A stretch of DNA of 64,000 bases from NCBI GenBank assembly GCA_023381515.1, contig JAMCQI010000100.1, positions 1 through 64,000 of the forward strand. The letters run 5' to 3'. Positions within the stretch are counted from its first letter, which is position 1. Each line of letters opens with the position of its first letter. This stretch comes from Chloroflexota bacterium. Lineage in GTDB: Bacteria > Chloroflexota > Anaerolineae > UBA4142. Below are positions 28,435 through 39,040 of this stretch, piece after piece. The translations under genes were made by a program, and so were the position numbers. The notes under the pieces are model-generated. The model made no database searches. It saw only the letters and a list, made by a program, of their open reading frames with translations, and was not told the origin of the DNA.

Positions 28435-29586
28435 CTACCCCACTTCTTTCAGTATACTCCGCGCAATCACCATCCGCAGAATCTCGTTTGTCCCTTCGCC
28501 AATGAGCGTCAGACGGTTGTCTCGATAATAGCGCTCGACGGGGAAATCACGGAGATAGCCGGCGCCGCCATGAATTTGAATCGCTTTCGAGCAGGCCCGG
28601 TCGGCGGCTTCAGAGGCATTGAGCTTGGCCATCGCCGCTTCCGTCGAGAAACGCTGATGCCTATCTTTGAGATAGGCGGCCTTGGCGATGAGCAACCGGG
28701 ACGCCTCCAGCTCCATCGCGCTATCCGCAATCATCCACTGGATCGCCTCAAAGTTGGAAATCGGCTGGCCGAACGCTTGCCGCTCTTGCGCATACTTGAG
28801 CGACGCTTCGAGCGCCGCCCGCCCCAACCCCAAGGCCATCGCCCCGATTCCAATGCGGCCTCCGTCGAGCGTGATCATCGCCTGCTTGAACCCGTCTCCT
28901 TCGGCGCCCAACAGGTTCCCCTTGGGCACTCGGCAGTCCTCGAGAAAGACCTGGGTTGTGAGCGAGCCATGCAGGCCCATTTTTTCTTCCAGCTTGCCGA
29001 CGACGAGGCCGGGAGCCCCGCGCGGGACGATGATGAGGCTGAGGCCCCGATGCCCCTTTGTTTTATCCGTCATGCACAGAACGTTGATCGACCGAGCAAT
29101 CGCGCCCGACGTAACGTACATTTTGGAACCATTAATGATCCATTCGTTCCCTTTGAGCACCGCGGTGGTGGATACGGAACCGGCGAGATCGCTGCCTCCC
29201 TTGGGCTCGGTGAGAGCGAGCGCGCCCAGCGCCTCGCCCCGCGCCAACGGAGTGAGCCACTCTTTCTTCTGGTCCTCCGTGCCAAAGTTATAGATCGGAG
29301 CGCAGCCGAGGGAAAGATGCGCCGCGTAAGTGAGGCCCACGGATCCCGACGCCCAGGAGATCTCCTCGACCGCGAGCGCCTGAGACATGGCGTCCGCGCC
29401 TCCCCCGCCGTACTCCTCGGGAAAAGGCAGCCCCATCAGACCCTGTTCGCCCATCTTGCGAAAGATTTCAGCTGGAAACTCGTCTGTCTTGTCGATTTCG
29501 GTGGCGTGGGGCACGATCTCCTTCTCGGCGAAATCGTGCACCATCTCCTGGACGGCACGCTGTTCCTCAGTCAAATGGAAATCCAT
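28435..29586 (-). CDS. Acyl-CoA dehydrogenase (short/medium-chain type)
   Basis: 383 aa, full length. FAD-dependent alpha,beta-dehydrogenation of acyl-CoA. Visible: ALTEPKGGSDLAG (residues 121-133), [61 protein letters not shown] and GEGTNEI with the catalytic-type glutamate near residue 367. The 81 bases at 28550-28630 are duplicated at 13491-13571; the last ~115 bases differ from the fragment there by mostly silent changes. This gene is therefore either the recipient of a new 3' end or the source of the fragment. Confidence 0.95.
   Translation of the reverse strand: MDFHLTEEQRAVQEMVHDFAEKEIVPHATEIDKTDEFPAEIFRKMGEQGLMGLPFPEEYGGGGADAMSQALAVEEISWASGSVGLTYAAHLSLGCAPIYNFGTEDQKKEWLTPLARGEALGALALTEPKGGSDLAGSVSTTAVLKGNEWIINGSKMYVTSGAIARSINVLCMTDKTKGHRGLSLIIVPRGAPGLVVGKLEEKMGLHGSLTTQVFLEDCRVPKGNLLGAEGDGFKQAMITLDGGRIGIGAMALGLGRAALEASLKYAQERQAFGQPISNFEAIQWMIADSAMELEASRLLIAKAAYLKDRHQRFSTEAAMAKLNASEAADRACSKAIQIHGGAGYLRDFPVERYYRDNRLTLIGEGTNEILRMVIARSILKEVG
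28550..28630 (-). repeat. Right copy of the 81-bp exact direct repeat bounding the island
   Basis: Identical to 13491-13571, same orientation, inside the intact acyl-CoA dehydrogenase gene. Confidence 0.85.
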
Positions 29587-29805
29587 CGCTCACTCCTCGA
29601 AAATGTGACAAGTGCCAAGTGACACGCGGGATGAGACGCCTTCTGCTCCTCTGCACCCCTGCTCCCCTGCCTTCTGCCTAATGCCTTCTGCTTTCTGGCT
29701 TCCGCTCTCTCCCCTGCCCCTCCGCTCCTCTGCACCTACGCGTGCCTCCCACGACGCCCACAAGGGGCTACAATCGCTTTCCCTTCATCCTTCATCCTTC
29801 ATCCT
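29587..29805. other. Low-complexity intergenic region with short repeats
   Basis: 29633-29745 is a mosaic of pyrimidine-rich words on the plus strand (CTTCTGC, TGCTCC, CTCCTCTGCACC). No gene is seen. The right end holds heptamer repeats. Confidence 0.55.
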
Positions 29806-29814
29806 TCATCCTTC
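29782..29814. repeat. Heptamer tandem repeat (CCTTCAT)n
   Basis: Four perfect units of CCTTCAT from 29782 to 29809 plus a partial unit. The stop codon of the minus-strand gene at 29806 lies in the last unit. Confidence 0.9.
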
Positions 29815-30399
29815 TGACTTTTCCTCCAACCTTGGCAATCCCCATACCGCCCAGTCCCAACGGTGATGGCCCAAGCCATCGGTGACGAACTCGACCCGGA
29901 CCACGTCGCTTCCCAACTGCGGCATTTCGATCGCGTGTTCTTCCCAGGCATGGGAGTTCTTCACGGTGCTCCAAAGTTTCCAGCCGTTCACCAAAATACG
30001 AAAAGCGACAAACTGGTCGGCGGGCAGCTCGGCTCCATCGCGAATGCCGATGGAGAACTTGAGCTGGACCCGGCGCACCCCGTTCGGGATTGCGACCAAG
30101 TAGGCGACGACAGCTGACCCCGCGACCGGAGGATGCTCCCACAGCGCGGGCCGTGTCCCTCCATCGCATGTCGCGTCGGCCACTTTGCACTCCATTCCGG
30201 TTGGATCGCGCGACGCGGTGAAGGTCGCGTCGGAAAAGTGGTCGACGAAATCAAAGGACCAGTGCGATGCTTGCGGGCCGGGCTGTGCTGCCGCTCCCGC
30301 ATCCTGCTCCCTTAGAGATTGGACCAACTGGCGCACCTGCTCCAGGCTCGCGGGGGACAAGTGGTGCAAGAGCGCCGTGATCTCTTCGACTGTGGCCAT
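29806..30399 (-). CDS. Hypothetical protein with helical N-terminus and carbohydrate-binding-like domain
   Basis: 197 aa. Residues 1-35 form an amphipathic helical segment (EEITALLHHLSPASLEQVRQ), then residues 45-190 resemble a jelly-roll binding domain (SFDFVDHFSDATFTASRD; RRVQLKFSIGIRDGAELPAD; VRVEFVTDGLGHHRWDWAVW). Similar modules (NPCBM-like) bind sugars. There is no signal peptide, so an intracellular or moonlighting role remains open. Transcribed from a consensus-like promoter that overlaps that of the divergent FmdB gene. Confidence 0.55.
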   Translation of the reverse strand: MATVEEITALLHHLSPASLEQVRQLVQSLREQDAGAAAQPGPQASHWSFDFVDHFSDATFTASRDPTGMECKVADATCDGGTRPALWEHPPVAGSAVVAYLVAIPNGVRRVQLKFSIGIRDGAELPADQFVAFRILVNGWKLWSTVKNSHAWEEHAIEMPQLGSDVVRVEFVTDGLGHHRWDWAVWGLPRLEEKSEG

Positions 30400-30429
30400 C
30401 CTGACCTCATCGCGCCCAAGGCTGAGCCG

Positions 30430-30479
30430 ATTATATGATGAGGCCGAAAGCTTGTCAATCAGTTCGTTTTCAATATAAT
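30430..30479. promoter_or_regulatory. Overlapping divergent promoters
   Basis: Minus strand: TTGACA (30453-30458), 17 bp, TATAAT (30430-30435), both perfect, for the gene at 29806-30399. Plus strand: TTGTCA (30452-30457), 16 bp, TATAAT (30474-30479), for the FmdB gene. The two -35 boxes share five bases, so polymerases cannot occupy both at once. Confidence 0.8.
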
Positions 30480-30505
30480 ACTCCTGATGAGGAGGTGATC
30501 GCGCG

Positions 30506-30913
30506 ATGCCGATCTACGAGTATCGTTGTGCGGACTGTCGACGACGCGTGAGCGTCTTTTTCCGCTCGTTTTCAAACATCGAAAACCCGCGCTGCCCCAA
30601 CTGCGGTGGAGAGCATCTCACGCGCCTGGTCTCGCGGGTGGCCACCGTGAAATCCGAGGACGCGCGCCTCGAGGCCCTTTCGGACCCATCCTCGTTTGGC
30701 GATGTGGATGAGAACGATCCCAAGAGCATGGCACGCTTTATGCGCAAAATGGGCGATCAGATGGGGGGCGAAGATCTTGGTCCGGAGTTCCACGAAATGG
30801 TGGACCGTTTAGAATCAGGGGAAAACCCAGAGGAGATTGAAAAGTCGATGCCCGGCCTGGGGGGTGAAGGCGCGGACGACATGGGCGCGGGAGGAATGGG
30901 CGATCTAGAGTAG
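30506..30913 (+). CDS. FmdB-family zinc-ribbon protein
   Basis: 135 aa. N-terminal zinc ribbon MPIYEYRCADCRRR ... NPRCPNCGG with the two CxxC pairs of the FmdB/CxxC_CxxC_SSSS family (putative regulatory proteins). The C-terminal 80 residues are acidic and end in a Gly-rich tail. GAGGAGGTGA lies upstream of the ATG. The family's molecular role is not settled. Confidence 0.85.
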   Translation: MPIYEYRCADCRRRVSVFFRSFSNIENPRCPNCGGEHLTRLVSRVATVKSEDARLEALSDPSSFGDVDENDPKSMARFMRKMGDQMGGEDLGPEFHEMVDRLESGENPEEIEKSMPGLGGEGADDMGAGGMGDLE

Positions 30914-30966
30914 GGGTCTGCGCGCTCGTGCGAACGCTAAACCGCCGCCATGCGGCCCGTCATTTT

Positions 30967-31296
30967 TCAGAACTTGGCGAACTGCTCGACCTCAAGCACA
31001 AAAACGGTCGCGCCCCCGACCTGGACCTCGACCGGTTGAGCAAGGTACAGTTCCCCCGGTTCCATCACGGGCGGGAGCGGGTTTACAAACTGCGTGCGCG
31101 TCGTGCATGTCTCCTTAATGAGGCCGAGCAAGCTCCCCAGCCGATCTTTTTCGACGCCGATGAGGACCGTCGAATTCCCCTCGCGTAGAAAACCGCCGGT
31201 CGTACTGATGACCGTCGAAGCATAGTTGTTGTCGCGGAGCGCATCCGTCAACGGGCGGGCATCGTCGCTTTGCACAATCGCCACGACCAGTCTCAT
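30967..31296 (-). CDS. darA: Cyclic-di-AMP receptor, PII-like (DarA/PstA family)
   Basis: 109 aa from the ATG at 31296 (AAGGGGG 5 bases upstream; the longer frame to 31335 has no box). MRLVVAIVQSDDARPLTDAL and TTGGFLREGNSTVLIGVE match the CdAMP_rec (DUF970) family, trimers that bind c-di-AMP. The neighbour tmk is also the neighbour in Firmicutes. Implies c-di-AMP signalling in this organism; a cyclase is not in the window. Confidence 0.9.
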   Translation of the reverse strand: MRLVVAIVQSDDARPLTDALRDNNYASTVISTTGGFLREGNSTVLIGVEKDRLGSLLGLIKETCTTRTQFVNPLPPVMEPGELYLAQPVEVQVGGATVFVLEVEQFAKF

Positions 31297-31341
31297 GATT
31301 CCCCCTTTTGCCGCAGGTCGATTTCTCTGCGGCATTCCCCA

Positions 31342-31995
31342 TCAAATCCCACGCTTCTTCAACTCCTCGTCGAGTCGTTCGCGGAGCGTCTTTTGGACGA
31401 TGGCTGCGGAATGGGTACCGTCAATCACGACCCAACGTTCCGGAGCTTGCCGGGCCATTTCTATATAGCCCTTTCGTACCCGAGTGTGATACGCCATTTC
31501 CTTCTGGTCAAGCCGGTTCATTTCGCCTGCACCGGAACCGGCTTGTCCCTTTTTTCGCGCCAGCCCGATGTCCGCCGGCACGTCGATATAGAACGTCAAA
31601 TCAGGGATCAAACCGCCCGTCGCAAAAGTCGTGATCGCCCGGAGCGCCTCGAGGTCCAGTCCGAGCCCGTACCCTTGATACGCAATCGTGGAATCGGCAT
31701 AGCGATCGCAGAGAACAATTCGCCCTGCGGCAAGCGCGGGACGTATTACTTGAGCGACAATTTGCGCACGCGCAGCGGAGAAGAGGAGCGCTTCAGTTTC
31801 GTGACCGATAGAATCGTTCTTGGAGGAGAGGATGACCTCACGGATTTGCTCCCCGATCGCCGTGCCGCCCGGCTCGCGCGTGCAGAGGACATCGTAGCCG
31901 CGCTCCCGGAGATAATCGGCAAGGAGCGGTATCTGGGTCGTCTTGCCACTGCCCTCCGGACCCTCAAAAGTCACGAGGAGACTCAAGACACTCAT
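31342..31995 (-). CDS. tmk: Thymidylate kinase
   Basis: 217 aa. P-loop FEGPEGSGKTTQ (residues 10-21), the DR(Y/H) motif in CDRYADSTIAYQG, TREPGGT, and the lid region RLDQKEMAYHTRVRKGY. Makes dTDP from dTMP. Between the R3H ATPase and darA with short gaps, so one operon. Confidence 0.96.
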   Translation of the reverse strand: MSVLSLLVTFEGPEGSGKTTQIPLLADYLRERGYDVLCTREPGGTAIGEQIREVILSSKNDSIGHETEALLFSAARAQIVAQVIRPALAAGRIVLCDRYADSTIAYQGYGLGLDLEALRAITTFATGGLIPDLTFYIDVPADIGLARKKGQAGSGAGEMNRLDQKEMAYHTRVRKGYIEMARQAPERWVVIDGTHSAAIVQKTLRERLDEELKKRGI

Positions 31996-32041
31996 CCCGA
32001 GTTCAAAGTAGGCCCGGTCCGCTGGCGGACGGGGCCTCTTG

Positions 32042-33592
32042 CTACACTACATCGCTCGCATAGATTCGAACGCGCCGTTTGGGTTCTTTGCCCAGGCTGC
32101 GAGAAAAGAGATGGGCATCCCGCACCAGCTCGTGCTGCTTCCGCCGGACATGCGCGGCTTGCGGCGACAGTTCCACCGAGTGGGCGCCTTCACGCACTTG
32201 CTCGATCGCGGCTTCCGTTTCCCGCATCGCCTGCTCGACCGGGTCATTCTGCCCGTTCATGCCGAACAGGTCTTCGAGAATTCCTTCCATCTGAGTGATG
32301 GTGTTCGAGCGCAAGACATATACGGGCACCCCATGCCGCTCGGCATCGCCGATGAGAGGAGGGCGTTTGCGATAATAGTTCTTGAGAGTGAGGACCGCGT
32401 CGGCCTGGCCGATGTCGTCAATGACGCGAACCGGCAGCTGCAATCCTTTCGCCGCTTGCTCGAGACGGTCCTGGCTCAGCCCATAAGGGTAGATGCGCAA
32501 AGCCCGCCGCGCCTCCGGCTCGGCCCGTGCCGGTCGTTCGGAAGGTCGCTCACTTCGTCGGCCTGCCCGAGCCGGCAGGGTCGCCCGGGGCGAGATTTGT
32601 GGCTTTTCAATGTGCACCTCGCCGCTGTCATCCCGAATGCGTATTTCGGACGGTAGCGGACGGCCGCGTAAGATCGCATCTACGGCATCGGCCACCTCGT
32701 GGTGGACGGCAAGGCGATTGCGTTCCTGGATCTCGATGAGCACGTCAAACGTCGGCGGAGCTTTGCGTTCCAAAATGGACTTTTGGGTGCCCCGCCGCCG
32801 CGCCTCCTCGTCGGACAAGGTCACCGACTGGATCCCTCCGACCAAATCGGCGAGGGTCGGGTTCATCATCAGGTTTTCGAGGGACTGGCCGTGTGCGGTG
32901 CCGATCAACTGCACCCCGCGCTCGGCGATAGTACGTGCCGCCTCCGCTTCGAGCTCCCGCCCAATCTCGTCGATGACGATGACCTCGGGCATGTGGTTCT
33001 CGACGGCCTCGATCATCACTTCGTGCTGGAGCGCCGGCGTGGGCACCTGCATGCGTCGAGCCTGGCCAATCGCAGGGTGCGGGATATCGCCATCCCCGCC
33101 GATTTCGTTCGAAGTATCTACGATGACGACCCGCTTGAGCTCGGCCAGCACCCGGGCAGACTCGCGCAGCATGGTCGTCTTTCCGACGCCCGGCCGGCCC
33201 AGGAGCAGAATACTCTTGCCTGATTCCACAATATCACGGATAATTTCAATCGTTCCATAAACCGCGCGTCCCACCCGGCAGGTCAAGCCCACGATTCTAC
33301 CCTGCCGATTGCGAATGCACGAAATACGATGCAGAGTGCGCGGGATTCCCGCTCGGTTGTCATCCGTAAACTCGCCAATACGGGAAACGACATAATCAAT
33401 GTCCTCTCGAGTCGCCTCCCGGGAATTCAAAGCCACGGATTCGCCCACAAGACGCGCTTCTGGCACGCGCCCCAAGTCGACGACGACCTCCAGCAAATCC
33501 GGCAGACGTTCAATCTCGCGCAGATGGTTCTGCAAATGCGGGGGCAAGACGTTCAGGAGTGCATCTAAATCATCAGTTATTAATTGTTCCAT
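32042..33592 (-). CDS. R3H-domain AAA ATPase (Ycf45/SpoIIIAA-like)
   Basis: 516 aa. N-terminal segment, then a AAA ATPase with Walker [13 protein letters not shown] (near residue 133), Walker [12 protein letters not shown] (near residue 208) and [10 protein letters not shown] proline/arginine-rich linker (residues 355-385) leads to a nucleic-acid-binding region: an [18 protein letters not shown] segment and a C-terminal R3H-like end ([20 protein letters not shown]). Related proteins occur in cyanobacteria, plastids and Chloroflexota; single-stranded nucleic-acid binding is presumed. First gene of the operon with tmk and darA. Confidence 0.85.
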   Translation of the reverse strand: MEQLITDDLDALLNVLPPHLQNHLREIERLPDLLEVVVDLGRVPEARLVGESVALNSREATREDIDYVVSRIGEFTDDNRAGIPRTLHRISCIRNRQGRIVGLTCRVGRAVYGTIEIIRDIVESGKSILLLGRPGVGKTTMLRESARVLAELKRVVIVDTSNEIGGDGDIPHPAIGQARRMQVPTPALQHEVMIEAVENHMPEVIVIDEIGRELEAEAARTIAERGVQLIGTAHGQSLENLMMNPTLADLVGGIQSVTLSDEEARRRGTQKSILERKAPPTFDVLIEIQERNRLAVHHEVADAVDAILRGRPLPSEIRIRDDSGEVHIEKPQISPRATLPARAGRRSERPSERPARAEPEARRALRIYPYGLSQDRLEQAAKGLQLPVRVIDDIGQADAVLTLKNYYRKRPPLIGDAERHGVPVYVLRSNTITQMEGILEDLFGMNGQNDPVEQAMRETEAAIEQVREGAHSVELSPQAAHVRRKQHELVRDAHLFSRSLGKEPKRRVRIYASDVV

Positions 33593-33629
33593 GCTTGGTT
33601 CGGCACACCTCTAGACAATACTGAATGAT

Positions 33630-33659
33630 ATTATACCACTTTCGCAATCTCAGCGTCAA
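33630..33659 (-). promoter_or_regulatory. Promoter of the R3H ATPase-tmk-darA operon
   Basis: Minus strand TTGACG (33654-33659), 18-bp spacer, TATAAT (33630-33635), about 35 bases upstream of the ATG. Confidence 0.8.
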
Positions 33660-33767
33660 CGCTTTGCACGGTCGACCTCTTCATTCATAGGAACGCATAA
33701 CCGGTGTTTCCATTATGGCTATCCCGATACGGATGCGCCGCCTCTCGCTTACAGCACAAGGTCTGGT

Positions 33768-33808
33768 GAGCAAAAGACCTGGCGGGGTTCGGAACCCGGC
33801 CAGGTCTT
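33768..33808 (-). terminator. metK terminator (end of the SAM-cycle operon)
   Basis: Ten-base-pair stem (33774-33783 with 33799-33808) with an inner GGGTTC/GAACCC stem; on the minus strand TTTTGCTC follows. Directly after the metK stop. Confidence 0.85.
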
Positions 33809-33811
33809 GAG

Positions 33812-35017
33812 CTACAATCCCGCTTCGGCTCGCAATATCTCTGCCTTGTCCATCACTTCCCAAGGGGCGTCAATATCGTGCCGGCCAAAGTGCCCGTAGG
33901 TGGCGGTCGGCTGGTAGATCGGGCGCCGCAGGTTTAGGTCACGGATGATTGCCGCCGGCCGCAGATCAAAATGCTTGTTGATCAGTTCGACAATCTTTTT
34001 GTGCGAGACCTTTTCTGTGCCGAACGTCTCGACCATAATAGAAAGTGGCCGGGCCACGCCGATGGCATATGCGATCTGCATTTCAAAGCGATCCGCCAAG
34101 CCGGCCGCGACGACATTCTTTGCCACATAGCGCGCCGCGTAAGCACCCGAGCGGTCTACCTTCGTGGGGTCCTTGCCCGAAAAAGCGCCACCGCCATGCC
34201 GGGCGATACCGCCGTAGGTATCGACAATGATTTTGCGTCCTGTCAATCCTGCATCCCCAAGTGGGCCGCCCACGACGAACCGCCCCGTCGGATTGATGAG
34301 GACTCTGGTCTGTTTATCCAACAAGCTGGGCGGAATGATGGGTCCGATGACCTTTTCTCTCACATCCCGATAGATCTCCTCGTTGCTTGCCGAATCGAGG
34401 TGCTGCGTCGAGATGACGACCGTGTCCACTCGAACCGGCTTCCCATAGGCATACTCCACCGTAACTTGGGACTTGCCATCAGGGCCGAGGTAAGGGACCA
34501 TCCCATTTTTCCGGACCGCCGCGAGCTGCTTGGTCAATTTGTGGGCCAACGAGATAGTGAGCGGCATGTACTCTGGCGTCTCGTTGCAGGCAAAGCCGAT
34601 CATCATCCCCTGATCGCCCGCACCCACCTTGTCGATGGGGTCACTGTCTCCATCGCGAGCCTCTTGGGCATCGTCGACCCCCCGCTTGATGTCCGGCGAT
34701 TGCTCTTTGATCGAGACCAAAACACCCACCGTCTTGTAATCCAGGCAATATTTTGAATCCGTATAGCCGATCTTTTCCAAAGTCTTGCGCGCAATGTCCT
34801 GCGCGTCAAAGTACGCGGTCGTCGTAATCTCGCCCATCACCACGACCAACCCCGTCGTCGTCGCAGTCTCGCAGGCAACCCGTGCCATCGGGTCATTTTT
34901 GTAGATCGCGTCGAGTACGCCGTCCGAGATTTGATCGCAAATCTTGTCCGGATGCCCTTCAGTCACCGATTCCGACGTGAGCAGGAGTTTCGGCGAACTC
35001 GTGAACGTATTACTCAT
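33812..35017 (-). CDS. metK: S-adenosylmethionine synthetase
   Basis: 401 aa from the ATG at 35017 (AAGGAG 7 bases upstream); the frame continues to 35080 through heptamer repeats and is not used. Signature elements: [30 protein letters not shown] and [19 protein letters not shown]. Makes SAM from methionine and ATP. Last gene of the riboswitch-controlled operon. Confidence 0.97.
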   Translation of the reverse strand: MSNTFTSSPKLLLTSESVTEGHPDKICDQISDGVLDAIYKNDPMARVACETATTTGLVVVMGEITTTAYFDAQDIARKTLEKIGYTDSKYCLDYKTVGVLVSIKEQSPDIKRGVDDAQEARDGDSDPIDKVGAGDQGMMIGFACNETPEYMPLTISLAHKLTKQLAAVRKNGMVPYLGPDGKSQVTVEYAYGKPVRVDTVVISTQHLDSASNEEIYRDVREKVIGPIIPPSLLDKQTRVLINPTGRFVVGGPLGDAGLTGRKIIVDTYGGIARHGGGAFSGKDPTKVDRSGAYAARYVAKNVVAAGLADRFEMQIAYAIGVARPLSIMVETFGTEKVSHKKIVELINKHFDLRPAAIIRDLNLRRPIYQPTATYGHFGRHDIDAPWEVMDKAEILRAEAGL

Positions 35018-35030
35018 CAGACACTCCTTA

Positions 35031-35058
35031 TCATAAATCATAAATCCGAAATCATAAA
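35031..35058. repeat. Heptamer repeat between ahcY and metK
   Basis: Four heptamers, TCATAAA, TCATAAA, TCCGAAA, TCATAAA, fill the 45-base gap between the two genes. Confidence 0.85.
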
Positions 35059-35061
35059 TGG

Positions 35062-36330
<1,269 letters not shown>

Positions 36331-36356
36331 TCATCTCCTGATTAGGATCCGCGATC

Positions 36357-36941
36357 CTAGGATTTCAGAACATACAGCCGCTCGGGGGTGACCTCAAAGC
36401 GACAAGCCGAGTGACCTTGCGCCAGGCACTCGGTCTCTTTCACATCCACATCATTGGCAAACAAATTCGTGACCATTCCCGCCACGTACCCACCTAGCAT
36501 GGCGCAGCGAGGTAGCGAAGACGGGTCCAGAGCGGCGGAAGGCCTGCTGAGCGCACCTTGCGCCAGGAAGGAATTGGCCGCGATGACGGCACCGGATCGG
36601 TTGGCATAATCCAGTTGAAAATTCAGGCCGCCCCATCCGAGCGCCGCGAACAGATCGCTAAAGAGCCGCTCGGTCCCCTTTTTGTCGCCGGGGGCCATCT
36701 TGAACGCGGCCACAAGGGCTTGCGCCGTACGTACGCCGGCCCGGCGTCCACTCAGATACAAGCGCGCGTCCACAAAACGCTCGCCCAACACCAGATAGAA
36801 ATCGTCGAGCAGGTCCGCCATCGTGGCCGCGGTCATGACCAATGAGCGCACGCCGATGAACTGCATCGCGGCGTTTCGGTTGAACTCGGCCGTACTGACG
36901 ATCGCCTTGAAATAGTTGGGGACCGTTGGCCCTGCCTCCAT
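36357..36941 (-). CDS. V4R-domain protein
   Basis: 194 aa. The C-terminal part (CAMLGGYVAGMVTNLFANDV; ETECLAQGHSACRFEVTPE) has the form of the V4R (4-vinyl reductase) small-molecule-binding domain, with the E-x-x-C and G-x-x-x-C-x-F pattern. The N-terminal half is helical. V4R domains bind hydrocarbons or tetrapyrrole precursors. Why it sits in a SAM-cycle operon is not known; it may sense a metabolite of that pathway. Confidence 0.75.
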   Translation of the reverse strand: MEAGPTVPNYFKAIVSTAEFNRNAAMQFIGVRSLVMTAATMADLLDDFYLVLGERFVDARLYLSGRRAGVRTAQALVAAFKMAPGDKKGTERLFSDLFAALGWGGLNFQLDYANRSGAVIAANSFLAQGALSRPSAALDPSSLPRCAMLGGYVAGMVTNLFANDVDVKETECLAQGHSACRFEVTPERLYVLKS

Positions 36942-37019
36942 TCTGCCCCCCTTTACGCTCAGAGTGTGTGCGAATGACGTCAGATTGGACAGACCCAGGC
37001 CGAAATCCGGAATCTCGGC

Positions 37020-37967
37020 TCAGAGCCCATCCGTAGCGCCAAAGTACTCGCGATATCGCGCGACGAATTCTCCATAGGTGTACCGGTGGTTCTGCGTGCC
37101 GTATTCCTCTAATACAAAAGTCGCGGCGAGACTCCCCACCCGCCCAATAACCGGCCAGGACAGTTGCTTTAGGTATCCCTTGATGATACCTGCGCGATAG
37201 GCGTCGCCGACCCCTGTCGGGTCGGCCTGCCTGCGCGCCGGGACGGCAGGAATATTCAACTCCTCGCCCTTGATCCGAATCTCAGAGCCCTTTTCTCCGC
37301 ACGTAATGATGAGAACCTGTGTCTCCTCGGCGACCTGGGCATCTCCCCAGCCCGTCTTGTTCTTGAGCATTTCAAACTCGTACTCGTTGACGACCGTCAT
37401 GGTCGAGCCGCGTACTCCATCGGCCAGGTCTTGTCCGCTCAGGCGGATGATTTGCTGACTCGGGTCGTAGATGTACGGTAGGTGCAGCTCCTTGCACTCC
37501 CGCACATATTGGACCATGGCGCTCGGGTCATTTGGGGAAATCACGACGAGATCAATCTTGTCTCCGCGCGCCTGCTCCTTGAAGGACAATTCGCGTGCGT
37601 GCGCCATGGCGCCCGTGTAAAAAGAAGCGATCTGATTCTGACTGAGGTCTGTGCTGACAAAGAAAGAGGCAGTAAAATCTTCGGGGATTTCCACGATCGC
37701 GCTCGTGTCCACTCCGTTCCGTTCCAGCCACGCACGGTACTCGGCGAAATCCTGACCGACCGTCGCCATGATTCGCGGGCGCTCGCCGAGAAGGGCGAGA
37801 TTGTAGGCGATATTGGTCGCAACCCCGCCACGCTGCTTTTTCATCGAGTCCACAAGAAACGACACTGAGATATTCTCGATCTTGTCCGGCAGGATATGGT
37901 CCTTGAAATAGCCGGGAAAGACCATGATATAGTCGTATGCGATTGAGCCCGTAACCAGGACACTCAC
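37020..37967 (-). CDS. PfkB-family carbohydrate/adenosine kinase
   Basis: 315 aa. Ribokinase fold with GGVATNIAYNLALLG (residues 47-61), the catalytic DPTGVGDAYRAG (Asp near residue 258) and LIITCGEKGSE. Residues resemble those of adenosine-kinase-like members. In the operon it follows mtnA by 15 bases and precedes ahcY; phosphorylating the adenosine released by AhcY would pull that reversible reaction forward. A methylthioribose or other nucleoside kinase role is the alternative. Confidence 0.85.
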   Translation of the reverse strand: MSVLVTGSIAYDYIMVFPGYFKDHILPDKIENISVSFLVDSMKKQRGGVATNIAYNLALLGERPRIMATVGQDFAEYRAWLERNGVDTSAIVEIPEDFTASFFVSTDLSQNQIASFYTGAMAHARELSFKEQARGDKIDLVVISPNDPSAMVQYVRECKELHLPYIYDPSQQIIRLSGQDLADGVRGSTMTVVNEYEFEMLKNKTGWGDAQVAEETQVLIITCGEKGSEIRIKGEELNIPAVPARRQADPTGVGDAYRAGIIKGYLKQLSWPVIGRVGSLAATFVLEEYGTQNHRYTYGEFVARYREYFGATDGL

Positions 37968-37982
37968 CTGCGGCTGACCTCC

Positions 37983-39029
37983 CTAGGATGGACCTGCGCC
38001 CATAATCCGCGCTAGGTTTTCGTCGAACGGCGGACGGACTACCCCGTGCTCTGTGATGAGCGCCGTAACGTACTTGTTCGGCGTGACGTCAAATGCCGGA
38101 TTGCTCACGTGTACTCCCTCAGGCGCAATCGGCACCCCGTCGATATGGGTCACTTCGCGAGCATCTCGCTCCTCGATGGGTATGGCATCTCCATTCGGCA
38201 ACTTGATATCAATCGTGGACGAGGGCACGGCCGAGTAGAAAGGGACGCCGTTTTCCTTCGCGACGACGGCAAGCTTGTAGGTCCCCACCTTGTTGGCCAC
38301 ATCCCCATTCGCCGTCACACGGTCGGCGCCGACAATCACGCACTGCACCTTGCCCTTGCGCATGAAATGGCCGGCCGCATTATCCGCAATCAACGTCATC
38401 GGGACGCCCGCCTGCATCAACTCCCACGCCGTCAAGCGCGCCCCCTGTAAACGCGGCCGGGTCTCATCGACAAAGACGTGGATTCTCTTCCCCTGCCGGT
38501 GCGCCTCAATAATAACGCCGAGCGCCGTCCCCACATCCACAGTGGCCAGCGCACCGGCGTTGCAGTGCGTCAAAACCGTGTCGCCGTCTTGAATCAAGAC
38601 GGCGCCATGTCGGGCCATCGCATGATTCATCTCCACGTCTTCGTCGGCAATCCGCAAAGCCTCGGTCGTCACTGCCGCGCGCACTTGTTCCAGAGTCCCC
38701 TCGACCGCGCGAGCCTTGGCCATGATACGGTCGAGGGCCCATCCGAGATTCACGGCGGTTGGCCGGGTGGCCCTCAAGACCTCAGCCGCTTGCGCCAAAT
38801 CGCGCTCGAGTTGCGGCCGTGTCGTCGCCGCAGACTCGCGGGCCGCGAGCGCCAGGCCAAATCCTGCGGCCGCTCCGATCGCGGGTGCCCCGCGCACCGT
38901 CATCTCTCGAATCGCGCTGGCGACCTCTCGATAATTGTCACATTCGACCACTGTAAGCCGGTGGGGCAGCTGGCGCTGGTCGACCATCTTGACGACACCG
39001 CGCCCACTGTCCATTTCAATCGTCCGCAC
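37983..39029 (-). CDS. mtnA: S-methyl-5-thioribose-1-phosphate isomerase
   Basis: 348 aa from a GTG at 39029: [20 protein letters not shown] is where family members begin, and GGAGTCAGGA precedes it. The open frame upstream to 39098 crosses the riboswitch terminator and is not translated. Signatures: [55 protein letters not shown] and [18 protein letters not shown]. Step in methylthioadenosine salvage to methionine. First gene of the operon. Confidence 0.93.
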   Translation of the reverse strand: MRTIEMDSGRGVVKMVDQRQLPHRLTVVECDNYREVASAIREMTVRGAPAIGAAAGFGLALAARESAATTRPQLERDLAQAAEVLRATRPTAVNLGWALDRIMAKARAVEGTLEQVRAAVTTEALRIADEDVEMNHAMARHGAVLIQDGDTVLTHCNAGALATVDVGTALGVIIEAHRQGKRIHVFVDETRPRLQGARLTAWELMQAGVPMTLIADNAAGHFMRKGKVQCVIVGADRVTANGDVANKVGTYKLAVVAKENGVPFYSAVPSSTIDIKLPNGDAIPIEERDAREVTHIDGVPIAPEGVHVSNPAFDVTPNKYVTALITEHGVVRPPFDENLARIMGAGPS

Positions 39030-39040
39030 TCCTGACTCCG

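Noticed and set aside
28570..29622. 350-codon open frame antisense to the acyl-CoA dehydrogenase gene
   Set aside because: Shadow frame; the same happens in the duplicated fragment, which shows it follows the real gene.
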